DNA from: Planctomycetaceae bacterium | GTDB lineage: Bacteria > Planctomycetota > Planctomycetia > Planctomycetales > Planctomycetaceae | Assembly: GCA_021732415.1 (NCBI GenBank) | Contig: JAKFVC010000103.1 | Span: 61,443-125,442, forward strand | DNA: 64,000 nt | Reading direction: 5' to 3' | Shown here: positions 1 to 9,093 of the stretch, piece by piece | How the letters are laid out: the number at the start of each line of letters is the position of its first letter | How positions within the stretch are numbered: the first letter of the stretch is position 1 | Made by a program: the position numbers and the translations under genes | Notes under the pieces: model-generated | What the model saw: only the letters and a program-made list of their open reading frames with translations | Told to the model about the DNA's origin: nothing | The model's database searches: none

Positions 1-100
1 TTATGAAGAAACTCATCCCGGGATGTGAGATTGCTTACTAACATGTCGAATTCGCAATTTCTGTGAGCTCGTCTGAGCGCAATAACTCGAGATATCCAAG

Positions 101-167
101 TAGCCACGTTCGCCAGAACGTGGGAAAAATTGCCTCGGAGTCCCACGCTCTGGCGAGCGTGGCTACA
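101..167. repeat. Inverted repeat pair, family F (AGCCACG...CGTGGCT)
   Basis: Left arm 101-124 and right arm 141-167 are near-perfect reverse complements carrying AGCCACGTTCGCCAGAACG. The same family recurs at 21041-21104. It lies just upstream of scpB and is translated as spurious N-terminal residues if the scpB frame is opened at position 63. Confidence 0.85.
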
Positions 168-188
168 GGACTGGCAGGGAGGCCACGG

Positions 189-1172
189 ATGGCTGACGAA
201 CAGGAATTCGAAGACGACGAGTTCGAACCTGAACTCGACTTCGCGGAAGCGGAATTCGCTGCCGACGAGGTTGAAGAAACTGGTTACAGCGATGAGTTGC
301 TGTTCGCTCGATCGTCAGCAGACGGAGAATCGGACGATCTCTCCACGGAAGATCTGGAAGTGGCCTATCTGAAGGCACTCGCCGCAATGGAGTCCGCCGA
401 ATGGGCGGTTGCTGAATCAGGCGACGAGGCCGAAGATGAGCCCGCTGCGGACGAATCGCTGGAGCCTGCGATTGCAGCCTTGGCACCGGTCGGGGTTGAG
501 ATCGCCGGTACCGACTTCCTGGGTGGGAATTCGGCATCCGATCAACCCACTGCCATTGAAGTCACCAACGGCAGCAACACTGACGCCGACGTGCCAGTCG
601 AAATTCCCGAGCCAAGGATTTCAGCAGCGCCGACCACGCCAGCACACGACGCGACCATCAAGCCGTTACGTGTCATCGAAGCCTGTCTGTTTGTCGGCGG
701 CCAACCCTTGTCAGCGAAGAAGCTTGCCGGATTGCTGGATGGCAATAATGAAGCGAGTGATATCGAGACGCTGATCGATGAGCTCAATCTGGAATATGCG
801 GCGCAAGGGCGACCGTATGAGATCCGATTGGTGGATGGCGGTTACAAATTGACGTTGCGAGCCGAATTCGAAGCGATCCGCAGCCGAGTTTACGGCGTCG
901 GCCCGCGCGATGTGAAGCTCTCACAGGACGTCCTGGAAGTCCTCGCCCTGGTGGCTTATCAACAGCCGATCACCCAGGCCGCCGTTGAGGCTTGTAAGCC
1001 CAATTCGGCAAATATCCTGCGACAACTACTCCGACGCGAACTGATCAGCCTCAATCGCGTGGATCAGAGTCGCAAGGGGGTCGAATACCAGACTACCCCC
1101 CGCTTCCTGCAACTGTTCGGCCTGGCGCAGCTCAACGAACTGCCGCGTCCTGAGGATCTCAGTGTGAGGTAA
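189..1172 (+). CDS. scpB: Segregation and condensation protein B, ScpB
   Basis: ScpB is the winged-helix subunit that, with ScpA and SMC, forms the condensin-like complex that compacts and partitions the chromosome in the cytoplasm. The last 180 residues carry the family hallmarks: an N-terminal IEACLFVGGQPLSAKKLA segment, then VLALVAYQQPITQAAVE, a LRRELISLNR turn, and the ending TTPRFLQLFGLAQLNELP. The frame is open from 63, but residues before the ATG at 189 come from an inverted repeat, so 189 is preferred (327 residues). Even so, about 145 residues at the N-terminus form a very acidic, low-complexity extension not present in typical ScpB of 190-290 residues. No scpA is visible in the window. 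The pseudouridine synthase gene follows on the same strand, a pairing common in bacteria. Confidence 0.93.
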   Translation: MADEQEFEDDEFEPELDFAEAEFAADEVEETGYSDELLFARSSADGESDDLSTEDLEVAYLKALAAMESAEWAVAESGDEAEDEPAADESLEPAIAALAPVGVEIAGTDFLGGNSASDQPTAIEVTNGSNTDADVPVEIPEPRISAAPTTPAHDATIKPLRVIEACLFVGGQPLSAKKLAGLLDGNNEASDIETLIDELNLEYAAQGRPYEIRLVDGGYKLTLRAEFEAIRSRVYGVGPRDVKLSQDVLEVLALVAYQQPITQAAVEACKPNSANILRQLLRRELISLNRVDQSRKGVEYQTTPRFLQLFGLAQLNELPRPEDLSVR

Positions 1173-1175
1173 CCC

Positions 1176-1229
1176 CCGTGGCAGACGCTGCTAGCGTCTG
1201 CATCCCGACGCGGACGGCGTCGGCCACGG
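1176..1229. repeat. Inverted repeat pair, family B (GTGGCCGACGCTG-type)
   Basis: Left arm 1176-1200 and right arm 1207-1229 are imperfect reverse complements of the type CCGTGGCAGACGCTGCTAGC. Each arm contains its own small palindrome. Related arms occur at 23646-23702, 48251-48276, 52986-53060 and 58664-58690. Confidence 0.8.
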
Positions 1230-1376
1230 AACAGTCGCCTCATTCAGTCGCATCGCATCACCCATTCTCGATGTCGGGGACGTCGGATGTTCCGGTCGGG
1301 GCGTTTCTGATACGCTGTGTTGACCAACACTTGGGTTGAGCCGCCTCGTAAATTGCATCGTGAAAACTGACCTCCA

Positions 1377-2111
1377 ATGACCGCCGAACCTGTACGTCTT
1401 TCCAAACTCATGGCCCAACGCGGGCTCTGCTCACGACGTGAAGCGGATGAATACATCGAGCGGGGCCTGGTCCTGGTCGACGGCGTCCGGATCAGCACTC
1501 TGGGATCCAAAGTCTTCGAACATCAGACGATCACCTTGGAAGCGGCAGCACAGCAGATCCAGGACGAGCGAGTCACGATCCTGGTGAATAAGCCGGTCGG
1601 CTACGTCTCGGGCCAGCCTGAGCGGGAATATCCTCCCGCGGCAAAATTGATTACCCCGGAGAATCAAGATCCGAACGTCGCGCCGCAGCAACTGTTGCGT
1701 GAGCATTTCGATGGCCTGGCGCCCGCGGGCCGCTTGGACATCGATTCCCGCGGCCTGCTGGTCTTCACCAACGACGGCCGCATCGCCAAACTGTTGACCT
1801 CCGAGCGGGGCGAAATCGAAAAGGAATACATGGTCCGGTTCCGCGGCGAATTGCGGGAAGAACAACTCGCCATGCTGCGTGAGGGGCTCAGCCTGGATGG
1901 CAAGAAACTGCGACCAGCCCGAGTCGAACTGATTTCCGAGGACCGCTTGCGGTTCGAACTGCACGAGGGCCGTCATCGCCAGATTCGACGCATGTGCGAT
2001 GCAGTCGGATTGCAAATCCTCAGTCTAATGCGCGTCCGGATCGGCAAAGTACGGCTCGGACAATTGGCCGAAGGTTGCTGGCGATTCCTGCGTCCGGATG
2101 AGAGTTTCTGA
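1377..2111 (+). CDS. Pseudouridine synthase, RsuA/RluB/RluE/RluF family
   Basis: This enzyme isomerises a specific uridine in rRNA to pseudouridine. Residues 6-60 form an S4 RNA-binding domain ([21 protein letters not shown]). The catalytic domain carries the family motif with its aspartate in [17 protein letters not shown] near residues 117-133, and [14 protein letters not shown] near residues 198-211. The length of 244 residues fits the RluB/RsuA class. It follows scpB on the same strand after about 200 bp that contain an inverted repeat, as in many genomes where the two genes are neighbours. Which uridine it modifies cannot be read from the sequence, so no symbol is given; RluB is the best guess. 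Confidence 0.9.
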   Translation: MTAEPVRLSKLMAQRGLCSRREADEYIERGLVLVDGVRISTLGSKVFEHQTITLEAAAQQIQDERVTILVNKPVGYVSGQPEREYPPAAKLITPENQDPNVAPQQLLREHFDGLAPAGRLDIDSRGLLVFTNDGRIAKLLTSERGEIEKEYMVRFRGELREEQLAMLREGLSLDGKKLRPARVELISEDRLRFELHEGRHRQIRRMCDAVGLQILSLMRVRIGKVRLGQLAEGCWRFLRPDESF

Positions 2112-2151
2112 ACCTGGCCCCAGTCAAATGTGTCGTTCTGCGAAGCAGAAC

Positions 2152-2220
2152 CGTAGCCCGACTCTCCGAGTCGGGTTCTTCGTCGTCTTCGACGCACCCG
2201 ACTCGGAGAGTCGGGCTACA
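2152..2220. repeat. Inverted repeat pair, family A (GTAGCCCGACTC)
   Basis: Left arm 2152-2175 and right arm 2197-2220 are reverse complements. Each arm also folds on itself: CCCGACTC and GAGTCGGG flank a 3-nt loop. It sits between the pseudouridine synthase gene and panB and may end transcription of the first. Related copies lie at 3165, 9028, 14868, 28464, 29724, 56956 and 62695. Confidence 0.9.
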
Positions 2221-2308
2221 ACAGAGCATCAGCCAACGAACTCCGCTTTTGCATTCACCGCAATTCCGTTAAGGTTCAATTGCAGGCCAATCCACAATAC
2301 CGCCCAGA

Positions 2309-3151
2309 ATGATGTCACCAGCCATGACCGACTCCGCGAAGCCTAGTACGCCCCCCACCGAACGCACTCCGATGACCGTCCCTCGCTTTGTGCGGGCCAA
2401 GCAGCGAGGCGAAAAAATCGCGATGCTGACGGGATACGACTTCCTGTGGGCGGGCATCCTGGATGAGTCTGGTATCGACGCTGTGTTGGTTGGAGACTCC
2501 ATGGGGATGGTCGTCCAGGGCAAATCATCGACGATTCCGGTGACGCTCGATGAAATGATCTACCATGCGGAAATGGTGTGCCGGGCCGTGAAGTCCGCGC
2601 TGGTAATTGTTGACCTGCCGTTCCTGACGTTCAATATCAGCCCGGAAGATGCGATCCGCAATGCGGGCCAGATCATTAAGCGGACTGGTGCCGCTGCGGT
2701 GAAGCTGGAAGGCGGCGTCAATCAGGCGGAGACCATTCGACGTCTCAGCAATGCTGAAATCCCCGTGATGGCACACGTCGGAATGAAGCCGCAATCAATG
2801 CTCAAGTACGGCGGCATGAATCGCATTCAACGCGATCGCGAGCAATTGTTGAACGACGCCAAGGCCGCTGCCGACGCCGGCGCCTTCGGAATCGTCTTGG
2901 AACTGATTCCGCGAGAAATCGCCAAAGAGATCACCGCAGCAGTCTCGATTCCCACCATCGGCATTGGTGCCGGCCCCGATTGCGACGGCCAGGTGCTGGT
3001 CACCCCCGACATGCTGGGACTGACGTCGGGCTTCAATCCGAAGTATCTCAAGCGCTTCGCCGATTTGCGGACCGAAGCCCAGCGAGCATTCAAGGACTAC
3101 ATCAGCGAAGTCCGCGCAGGGACGTACCCGGATGCTGAGCACTCTCATTGA
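2309..3151 (+). CDS. panB: 3-methyl-2-oxobutanoate hydroxymethyltransferase
   Basis: PanB transfers a hydroxymethyl group from 5,10-methylene-tetrahydrofolate to alpha-ketoisovalerate, making ketopantoate for pantothenate and coenzyme A. The TIM-barrel signatures are plain: KIAMLTGYDFLWAGILDESG, the metal-binding VLVGDSMGMVVQG, KLEGG, the VMAHVGMKPQS segment, and the GIGAGPDCDGQVLV motif near the C-terminus. The annotated start gives 280 residues. The family is usually 260-275, so the ATG at 2324 or 2372 may be the real start; no clear ribosome binding site decides it. No panC or panD is nearby. It is flanked on both sides by family A inverted repeats. Confidence 0.95.
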   Translation: MMSPAMTDSAKPSTPPTERTPMTVPRFVRAKQRGEKIAMLTGYDFLWAGILDESGIDAVLVGDSMGMVVQGKSSTIPVTLDEMIYHAEMVCRAVKSALVIVDLPFLTFNISPEDAIRNAGQIIKRTGAAAVKLEGGVNQAETIRRLSNAEIPVMAHVGMKPQSMLKYGGMNRIQRDREQLLNDAKAAADAGAFGIVLELIPREIAKEITAAVSIPTIGIGAGPDCDGQVLVTPDMLGLTSGFNPKYLKRFADLRTEAQRAFKDYISEVRAGTYPDAEHSH

Positions 3152-3164
3152 GGCCTGACATATC

Positions 3165-3235
3165 CGTAGCCCGACTCTCCGAGTCGGGTGCATTTCAATA
3201 CGACGAAGAGACCCGACTCAAAGAGTCGGGCTACG
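3165..3235. repeat. Inverted repeat pair, family A, covering the trpS stop codon
   Basis: Left arm 3165-3188 and right arm 3212-3235 are near-perfect reverse complements. It lies between the convergent genes panB and trpS. The trpS TAG stop (3231-3233 on the minus strand) falls inside the right arm, so the repeat supplies the stop. Confidence 0.9.
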
Positions 3236-4211
3236 ACCGAGCCTTGTGGCTCAGCAAACCACACGCCGTCCGGACGCGGTCGAGTACCTCGGCACCCTTC
3301 GCACGAGCCCGTCGGGCACCGGCTAACAAGATGTCTTCGACAGTCGACGGATCGGCCACCAGTTTCTCGCGGCGGGCACGGGCTTCGGCGAAATAGGCCC
3401 ACGAGGCTTCGAACAGAGCCTGCTTCGCCTCACCATAGCCCATGCCCCCGGTGCGGTACTTCGCAGCCAACGCGGCCTGGTCAGCCGCAGATGCGAATAA
3501 CTGATAGAGCTGGTAGATCGCAGAAGTGTCTGGATCTTTGGGGGATTCAACCGGTGTCGTATCTGTCTTGATGGACATGACCCGCTTGCGCAGCGGTTTT
3601 TCTCCTGGGAACAGCTCGATCGTGTTCCCATAGCTCTTCGACATTTTTTCCCCATCGACGCCAGGGACCTTGGCCGACTCGTCCAGCGTCTTGGCGTCCG
3701 GCAAAACCAGGACTTCCCCGAAGATGCTGTTGAATCGCTGAGCGATGTCTCGCGTCACCTCGATGTGTTGAATCTGGTCGCCACCGACCGGCACGAGATC
3801 GCTGTCGTACAACAGAATGTCGGCGGCCATCAGCACCGGGTACGTAAACAGTCCCGCATCGGCCGGGATGCCTTTGGCCTTCTTATCTTTGTACGAGACG
3901 CATTTCTCCAACAGGCTCATCTGCGTGACGGTCATCAACAGCCATTGCAGTTCTGAAACCTCAGGCACATCCGACTGGCGAAACAGGGCCGCCTTATCGG
4001 GGTTCAATCCCAGCGCCAGCAGATCCAGCGCGGCATCCTGAATGTTCTGCCGCAGGACCGCCGGTTCGCGAACGGTGGTCAGTGCGTGCAAATCCGCGAT
4101 GAAGTAAAAAGCTTGGTCGTTGTTCTGCAGGTCGATGTATTGTCGGATCGCCCCGAAGTAGTTGCCCCAGTGAAAACGACCGGTGGGCTGAATACCTGAT
4201 AAAACTCGCAT
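3231..4211 (-). CDS. trpS: Tryptophan--tRNA ligase
   Basis: TrpS charges tRNA-Trp with tryptophan in the cytoplasm. It is a class I synthetase: the HIGH-type motif appears as HWGN at residues 14-17 in [16 protein letters not shown], and the KMSKS loop as [10 protein letters not shown]. The ATG at 4211 is chosen because the protein then begins [11 protein letters not shown], exactly as in the family, giving 326 residues. Upstream in-frame codons add about 32 residues without similarity. The gene ends within a family A inverted repeat, whose right arm provides the stop codon, and its last few residues (about HKARS) are affected by that repeat. Confidence 0.96.
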   Translation of the reverse strand: MRVLSGIQPTGRFHWGNYFGAIRQYIDLQNNDQAFYFIADLHALTTVREPAVLRQNIQDAALDLLALGLNPDKAALFRQSDVPEVSELQWLLMTVTQMSLLEKCVSYKDKKAKGIPADAGLFTYPVLMAADILLYDSDLVPVGGDQIQHIEVTRDIAQRFNSIFGEVLVLPDAKTLDESAKVPGVDGEKMSKSYGNTIELFPGEKPLRKRVMSIKTDTTPVESPKDPDTSAIYQLYQLFASAADQAALAAKYRTGGMGYGEAKQALFEASWAYFAEARARREKLVADPSTVEDILLAGARRARAKGAEVLDRVRTACGLLSHKARS

Positions 4212-4613
4212 GAAAGATTCTCGAAGCGCGGGCGGGGAATGTGTCGGTGGATTTTCTGTGTGTGGAGGCAATAAACGATGCAGCCAGTTCCTGCACATTG
4301 TCGCCATACCGGGCCATGTCGCAAGGGTGCTGACTCATCACGCGAACTACACGAAAATTTGGACTGCGGTGATGAATCACCGCAGTCCAAAGCATAGAGG
4401 CGGAAAATCCGCCGGAGGTGACGGGAAAATGTCCGAAATAGTCTCTTCAATCAAAATGGGGCACCTGAAACGCGAGGCCCGTATCGTCGAACCGAGGTTT
4501 CACTGGACTTGGCTCGCGATTTGCCGCAAAGTGCTATTTTAGCGAGAGATCGAATCGCATTGTGGTCTAGATTTGCCCCTCCAGCTCAGTCGCAGCGAAT
4601 CCAAGGAGTTGTC
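4212..4613. other. Intergenic region between divergent genes
   Basis: This 400-bp gap separates trpS (minus) from the toroid protein gene (plus), so it must hold promoters for both, though no convincing -35/-10 pair was picked by eye. A perfect palindrome of family E lies at 4358-4391. No gene was found on either strand. Confidence 0.6.
4358..4391. repeat. Perfect palindrome, family E (GGACTGCGGTGAT)
   Basis: TTTGGACTGCGGTGAT is followed at once by its reverse complement, ending at 4391. The same sequence forms the arms of the repeat at 11564-11671. It could form a strong hairpin in RNA. Confidence 0.9.
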
Positions 4614-5753
4614 ATGCGGAGTTTCCACGCCGGTTGGCGGACATCACGACGTCAGTTTCTCACGGTCTGCGCCGTAGGTGCCGCAGCCAGTTATGCAAAT
4701 TTGGGGTTCTCCGCAGACGCGACCGCCAACCTCGCCAAGATCCGAGAAAAGGCCATCAACTACCTGCGGACCAGCCAGGCCGAAGACGGCAGTTGGACGA
4801 CCAAAGACTTTCCGGGGCTGACGGGGCTCGTCGTCAGCGGGGCCTTGGAAAATGGCGTTAAGGTCGACGATCCGATGGTTCAAAAAGCCTTGAAACACTT
4901 ACTGACACACGTCCAACCCGACGGCGGCATTTACTTCGTGAAGAGCAATTTCCGCAACTACGAAACGTGCATCATCATCGCCGCCTTGTCGACGGCCAAT
5001 GCGGATGGGAAATACACGGAAGTCATCGCCAACGCCGACAAATTCATCCGCAAACAACAATGGGATGAGGAAGAAAACAAAGAAAAGACCGACACCTACT
5101 TTGGCGGAGCGGGCTACGGCGGCACCTCGCGGCCCGATATGTCGAACACGCACTATCTGGTCGAAGCGTTACGTGCCGCGGGCGCAAAAGCGGACGACCC
5201 CGCTCTGCAAAAAGCGCTGGTCTTCATTTCACGCTCGCAGAATCTGGAATCCGACAAGAACGACACGCCGTTCTCTGCCAAGATCAACGACGGCGGATTC
5301 TATTACACCCCGGCCGGCGGTGGTTCATCAGCAGCAGGCAAAGAAGCCAACGGCGGACTCCGCTCCTATGGCAGCATGACTTATGCCGGCTTGAAGAGCC
5401 TGCTCTATGCCGGTGTCGACAAGAACGATCAACGAGTCAAAGCGGCCTACACGTGGATCCAAAAACATTACACGGTCGCAGAAAACCCCGGCCTGGATCA
5501 GGAGGGTTTGTACTACTATCTCCACCTGTTTGCCAAAGCATTGGACGCGATGGAAGTAGCCGAAGTCGAAGACAAGACCGGGGCGAAACACGACTGGCGC
5601 GGAGACCTGATTGCTTATCTCAAGAAGGCCCAGCGAGAAAATGGCAGTTGGGTCAACGACGAACGCAAATGGAACGAAGGGGACCCGAATCTCTCGACCG
5701 CGTTTGCGTTGCTGGCCTTGAGCCACTGCGATGCCAAGCCTGCGAAGAAGTAA
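4614..5753 (+). CDS. Tat-exported prenyltransferase/squalene-cyclase-fold protein
   Basis: The protein is predicted to be exported folded: the N-terminus has the twin-arginine motif TSRRQFLTVCAVGAAA, with likely cleavage before residue 40. The rest (about residues 45-370) is built of alpha/alpha toroid repeats of the squalene cyclase/prenyltransferase type, with recurring QAEDGSW, QPDGGIYF, RENGSW and LSTAFALLAL segments. The cyclase DxDD motif is not evident, so catalysis is doubtful and a structural or binding role is possible. The ATG at 4614 is preferred because AAGGAG lies 7 bp upstream and the Tat signal starts there; the longer frame from 4509 is unlikely. A second toroid protein occurs at 29764. 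Function unknown. Confidence 0.85.
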   Translation: MRSFHAGWRTSRRQFLTVCAVGAAASYANLGFSADATANLAKIREKAINYLRTSQAEDGSWTTKDFPGLTGLVVSGALENGVKVDDPMVQKALKHLLTHVQPDGGIYFVKSNFRNYETCIIIAALSTANADGKYTEVIANADKFIRKQQWDEEENKEKTDTYFGGAGYGGTSRPDMSNTHYLVEALRAAGAKADDPALQKALVFISRSQNLESDKNDTPFSAKINDGGFYYTPAGGGSSAAGKEANGGLRSYGSMTYAGLKSLLYAGVDKNDQRVKAAYTWIQKHYTVAENPGLDQEGLYYYLHLFAKALDAMEVAEVEDKTGAKHDWRGDLIAYLKKAQRENGSWVNDERKWNEGDPNLSTAFALLALSHCDAKPAKK

Positions 5754-5785
5754 ACCGTGGGACTCACATCTAGTTCCTAAGAGAA

Positions 5786-5876
5786 TTAGCCACAGAATGA
5801 CACAGAAGAAACACGGAATAGGAGAAGGCTTTTCTCGTATTTTTCCGTGTGCTTCTGTGTTCTTCTGTGGCTAAAA
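5786..5876. repeat. Inverted repeat pair, family G (TAGCCACAGA...TCTGTGGCTA)
   Basis: The arms at about 5786-5816 and 5842-5876 read TAGCCACAGAATGACACAGA and its approximate reverse complement. The repeat lies between the convergent toroid protein and permease genes, where it could act as a bidirectional terminator. A related, nested copy lies at 41957-42108. Confidence 0.85.
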
Positions 5877-5917
5877 ATCTTTTCTTGAACTGAGGGTACT
5901 TGTTGGCACGACAACCC

Positions 5918-8900
5918 TCAGGCGGCAGTTCGACCAGATTGCAGAAGCCGCAAGGGTTCGGTTCTACCGGTCTGCATGGCAGGCCACAGCGCAGCGATCA
6001 GGCAGAGGATCAGGGTCATCGAGAAGCCCACGCCGATTTGCATCCACGGCACAATTAACGGCGTGATCTGTCCGCCACGAACGTTGACGTAGCGCGTAAT
6101 ACCGGTGCCGCAATAGCCTGCAGTAACGCCGAATGCAAAGCTCAGCAGACATGCCGCGACGCCCACCAGAATGGCCTCGCACAGAATCATGCGGAACAGG
6201 CCAAACCGCGTCACACCGATGGCCCGCATCACGCCCATCTCCCAGCGGCGAGCACGAATTGACGAGACAATCGTGTTGATCACGCCCAGGGATGTCACCA
6301 GCAACGTCACCAGCGGCAAACGGCTTAAGAGCCAGATGATGCCGTTGGCTCGATCGCGGATGGCGAGCCGCACTCCCTCTCGCGAACGGATATTCACCGT
6401 CGTCGAATAACCGCTGCCGTTGCCACGGCCGCCGCGACCGAATGCACCGCTTCCCATTCCCATGCCACGACCACGCCCCCTGGCCAGGCTGGGATCATGG
6501 TTCTTCTCGGTGATGGCCTGCAACGACGCTTTGACGTCCTCTTCTTTCACCGCGCCGTCCGTATTGATCCAGAACGCATTGATGCACTGCGTGCCAATGT
6601 CTTTACGTACTTGATCAAACGCTGTGAACATCAAGCCAGAGGACCGTCCGCCACCGCGATTTCTCAAGCCCACTTTGCTCATCCAGTGCCAGCCGGCCAT
6701 CGACACGACACCAGCGATCTCATATTCAATAATCTTCTTCGGATCATCTGGGTGCAGGACCCCAAATTTGCCGCCGACGGTCAGACCGCTCTCGCGTTCA
6801 AAGTGATCGGGAACCAGGCAATAGCGCCCTTGCTTTAACTTGGCAATCGCCTCATCGCGTTTGCCTGAGACAAACTCGAAATTGAAAATGGGATCCTTGC
6901 CGCCGAGCCCGAGATCAGGATCGATGCCGACAAGAACGCAATTGTCCTGGCGGGAACTCGTCGCCCGCACCTTCGCGCCGGTAACATCCGTCGCGAATTT
7001 GACTTGCTCGGAAAGGCAGGGAAGGGAACGCTCGGGGATGACCCCCTGCATGTGACGCACTTCGTCCACAGCCGAATCCGGGATACCGCTGGGGGTCATC
7101 ACGACGACCATATCGGGAACCCAATCGCCCGGGGTGTAAGGCCCGAGCATCGTATAGCCCCAGGTCTGCATGGCCACGAATAGCCCCAGCCCCAAGGTCA
7201 ACGCCACTGTCGTCCCAAGTGTTCGCCACAGGTTCGTCGACAACTGCCGCTCCAGCAGTTTCGGACTGAGGCCGAAGAGTCTCGAGATGACCGGCCCCAG
7301 CAACTTCTCGGTGATCAGAATCGTAGCCGGAGCCAGCAGGATGATGCCGACTCCCAGGCACGTACAACCGAAGGCCGCAGAGATGATATACCGCGATGTA
7401 TCCGGCATTGGCACCCAGAACACGAGGATTGGATTCACGGACACGAGGACCAATCCGACCACGGTTGAGATCCACGAGAGACGCCCCACCGGCACCGATG
7501 CTTGCGGCCCCATGGCATCGAGCGGACTGACACGGGTCGCCTTCCACGCCGGTGGAATGGCGGCCAGCAGAGCCCCTCCCACGGAACACAGACCGGACAT
7601 CACAATGCACCAAGTGCCCAGTGATGCTCCGACCGGAAAGAGATCGGGACGCATCTTCGTGATGAATTCCAGCAAGCCCCAGCCGGCCAGCAAGCCGCCG
7701 CCCCAACCGATCAGGCCGAGGAACAGACTTTCCAACAAAATCATTGTCGCGACCTGGGCCTTCGTGAACGACACGGCGCGCAACATGGCGAACTGACGAA
7801 TGCGTTCATCGACTCCCATGCTGAGAGTGGAAAAGATGATAAACAGCGCTGCCAGCAACGAGATGCCGGTCGCGGCATAAGCTTGGGATTTGACAGTCTC
7901 GTTGGTCGTGCTGTCTTGCAATTCGGAATCCACATCCGCCAGTGAAACCAACTCCGACACCGAGCCAGCCTGAGCGAGCCGCGGCGTCCAGTTTTGTTTG
8001 AATTCCTCAACTTTGAAGCCGTTCTTCAATACGATCCCCGCGAGGTCGTACTTGCCTGACGTTCCCGCAATGCGTTCAGCCAGCGGCAATGGCACATACA
8101 ACGCAGCACTCGCTGGACCACGGGTCAGCGGCGGACCACGCATGGCAGGCAGGCCGATAATCGCCGGCGTCGACGGGAGCGGCTTGCGTTGCTCGACGAT
8201 GCCGACGATCTTCAACTTGACGGGCTCTGAACGAAATCCAAAGGCCACCTCGACATCATCGCCGACCTTGACCTTCAATTGCTCGGCGGCACCGCTGCTA
8301 ATGGCGGCTTCCATCACGTCGGGTTTCTTGGGGTCGATCCAGTTTCCGTCCGTGACTGTGTACGGTGCTTCCACAGCATTAGTTCCGACCAGCATCGGGG
8401 CTCGATTGAAGCCACCGCCTCCGCCGCCTCCCACGAAGTTGACGCGACCACCGAAGACCGGAAAGGAATGCACGCCGCCGGGGGCATTCGGGCCGCCGGG
8501 ACCACCCGGGGTATTCGCCGAATTGGGAGTGATCGGCGCTCCGGCCGGTGGCACTGCATCTTCGTCTGGGTTGGCACGGTCGACTGGCGGACGATTGGCG
8601 GCACGATTGCGGCCAGCACCCGGTTCTTCCAGGGGAGCACCGAACTTGGTAATCCGAGCCCGGGCCTGCAAAATGGGATCGATAACGGCGACCGCTGGAT
8701 CTTGCCGCAAGGACTCGACGACATCCGGAGACAATTTTGCAGCGGGAGGGCCGAACATCTCGCCGCCCCCTTGCCCCTGAACTCCGGGTTTCGGTAACGG
8801 CAATATGACAAAGCTGTAACGGCCGAGGTAGTTCTCGGAGAACTCATCGAACTTCGCGATCAACGAGTCGTAACTGCTCACCACCCATACCACGATGCAG

Positions 8901-9004
8901 GCCGCAGCAACCGTAGAAAACAGCGTCAGCAGCATCCGAGCCGGGCGATGCCGCATGTGGGCGAAGACCAGTTTGGCGACGACTTTCAGGTCGGTGGCAT
9001 TCAT
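5918..9004 (-). CDS. ABC transporter permease, double FtsX/MacB type
   Basis: This 1028-residue inner-membrane protein has the architecture of LolC/E- or YbbP-like permeases. It has an N-terminal membrane span (about residues 20-40), a MacB-type periplasmic domain, and a first FtsX block of three spans (LLAALFIIFSTLSMGVDERIRQFAMLRAV). A second MacB-like periplasmic domain and a C-terminal FtsX block (IRARRWEMGVMRAIGVTR) follow. Two low-complexity insertions stand out in the periplasmic parts: a Pro/Gly/Asn-rich one near residues 130-200 and an Arg/Gly/Met-rich one near residue 850. The ATG at 9004 is chosen; upstream residues in the same frame are translated repeat. The ATPase gene lies immediately upstream, so the pair probably exports or extracts a lipid-linked substrate, which cannot be named. 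Confidence 0.88.
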   Translation of the reverse strand: MNATDLKVVAKLVFAHMRHRPARMLLTLFSTVAAACIVVWVVSSYDSLIAKFDEFSENYLGRYSFVILPLPKPGVQGQGGGEMFGPPAAKLSPDVVESLRQDPAVAVIDPILQARARITKFGAPLEEPGAGRNRAANRPPVDRANPDEDAVPPAGAPITPNSANTPGGPGGPNAPGGVHSFPVFGGRVNFVGGGGGGGFNRAPMLVGTNAVEAPYTVTDGNWIDPKKPDVMEAAISSGAAEQLKVKVGDDVEVAFGFRSEPVKLKIVGIVEQRKPLPSTPAIIGLPAMRGPPLTRGPASAALYVPLPLAERIAGTSGKYDLAGIVLKNGFKVEEFKQNWTPRLAQAGSVSELVSLADVDSELQDSTTNETVKSQAYAATGISLLAALFIIFSTLSMGVDERIRQFAMLRAVSFTKAQVATMILLESLFLGLIGWGGGLLAGWGLLEFITKMRPDLFPVGASLGTWCIVMSGLCSVGGALLAAIPPAWKATRVSPLDAMGPQASVPVGRLSWISTVVGLVLVSVNPILVFWVPMPDTSRYIISAAFGCTCLGVGIILLAPATILITEKLLGPVISRLFGLSPKLLERQLSTNLWRTLGTTVALTLGLGLFVAMQTWGYTMLGPYTPGDWVPDMVVVMTPSGIPDSAVDEVRHMQGVIPERSLPCLSEQVKFATDVTGAKVRATSSRQDNCVLVGIDPDLGLGGKDPIFNFEFVSGKRDEAIAKLKQGRYCLVPDHFERESGLTVGGKFGVLHPDDPKKIIEYEIAGVVSMAGWHWMSKVGLRNRGGGRSSGLMFTAFDQVRKDIGTQCINAFWINTDGAVKEEDVKASLQAITEKNHDPSLARGRGRGMGMGSGAFGRGGRGNGSGYSTTVNIRSREGVRLAIRDRANGIIWLLSRLPLVTLLVTSLGVINTIVSSIRARRWEMGVMRAIGVTRFGLFRMILCEAILVGVAACLLSFAFGVTAGYCGTGITRYVNVRGGQITPLIVPWMQIGVGFSMTLILCLIAALWPAMQTGRTEPLRLLQSGRTAA

Positions 9005-9027
9005 GGGGCAGCAATCGGCAAAAAGGT

Positions 9028-9093
9028 CGTAGCCCGACTCTCTGAGTCGGGAGCATGTCAAATTAGGAACCCGACTCAGAGAGTCGGGCTACG
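9028..9093. repeat. Inverted repeat pair, family A
   Basis: Arms 9028-9051 and 9070-9093 are near-perfect reverse complements carrying GTAGCCCGACTCTCTGAGTC. It sits between an ABC ATPase gene and its permease gene, inside a probable operon. Confidence 0.9.

Noticed and set aside
63..188. Upstream in-frame extension of scpB
   Set aside because: Its codons are the arms of a family F inverted repeat; the acidic ScpB sequence begins at the ATG at 189.
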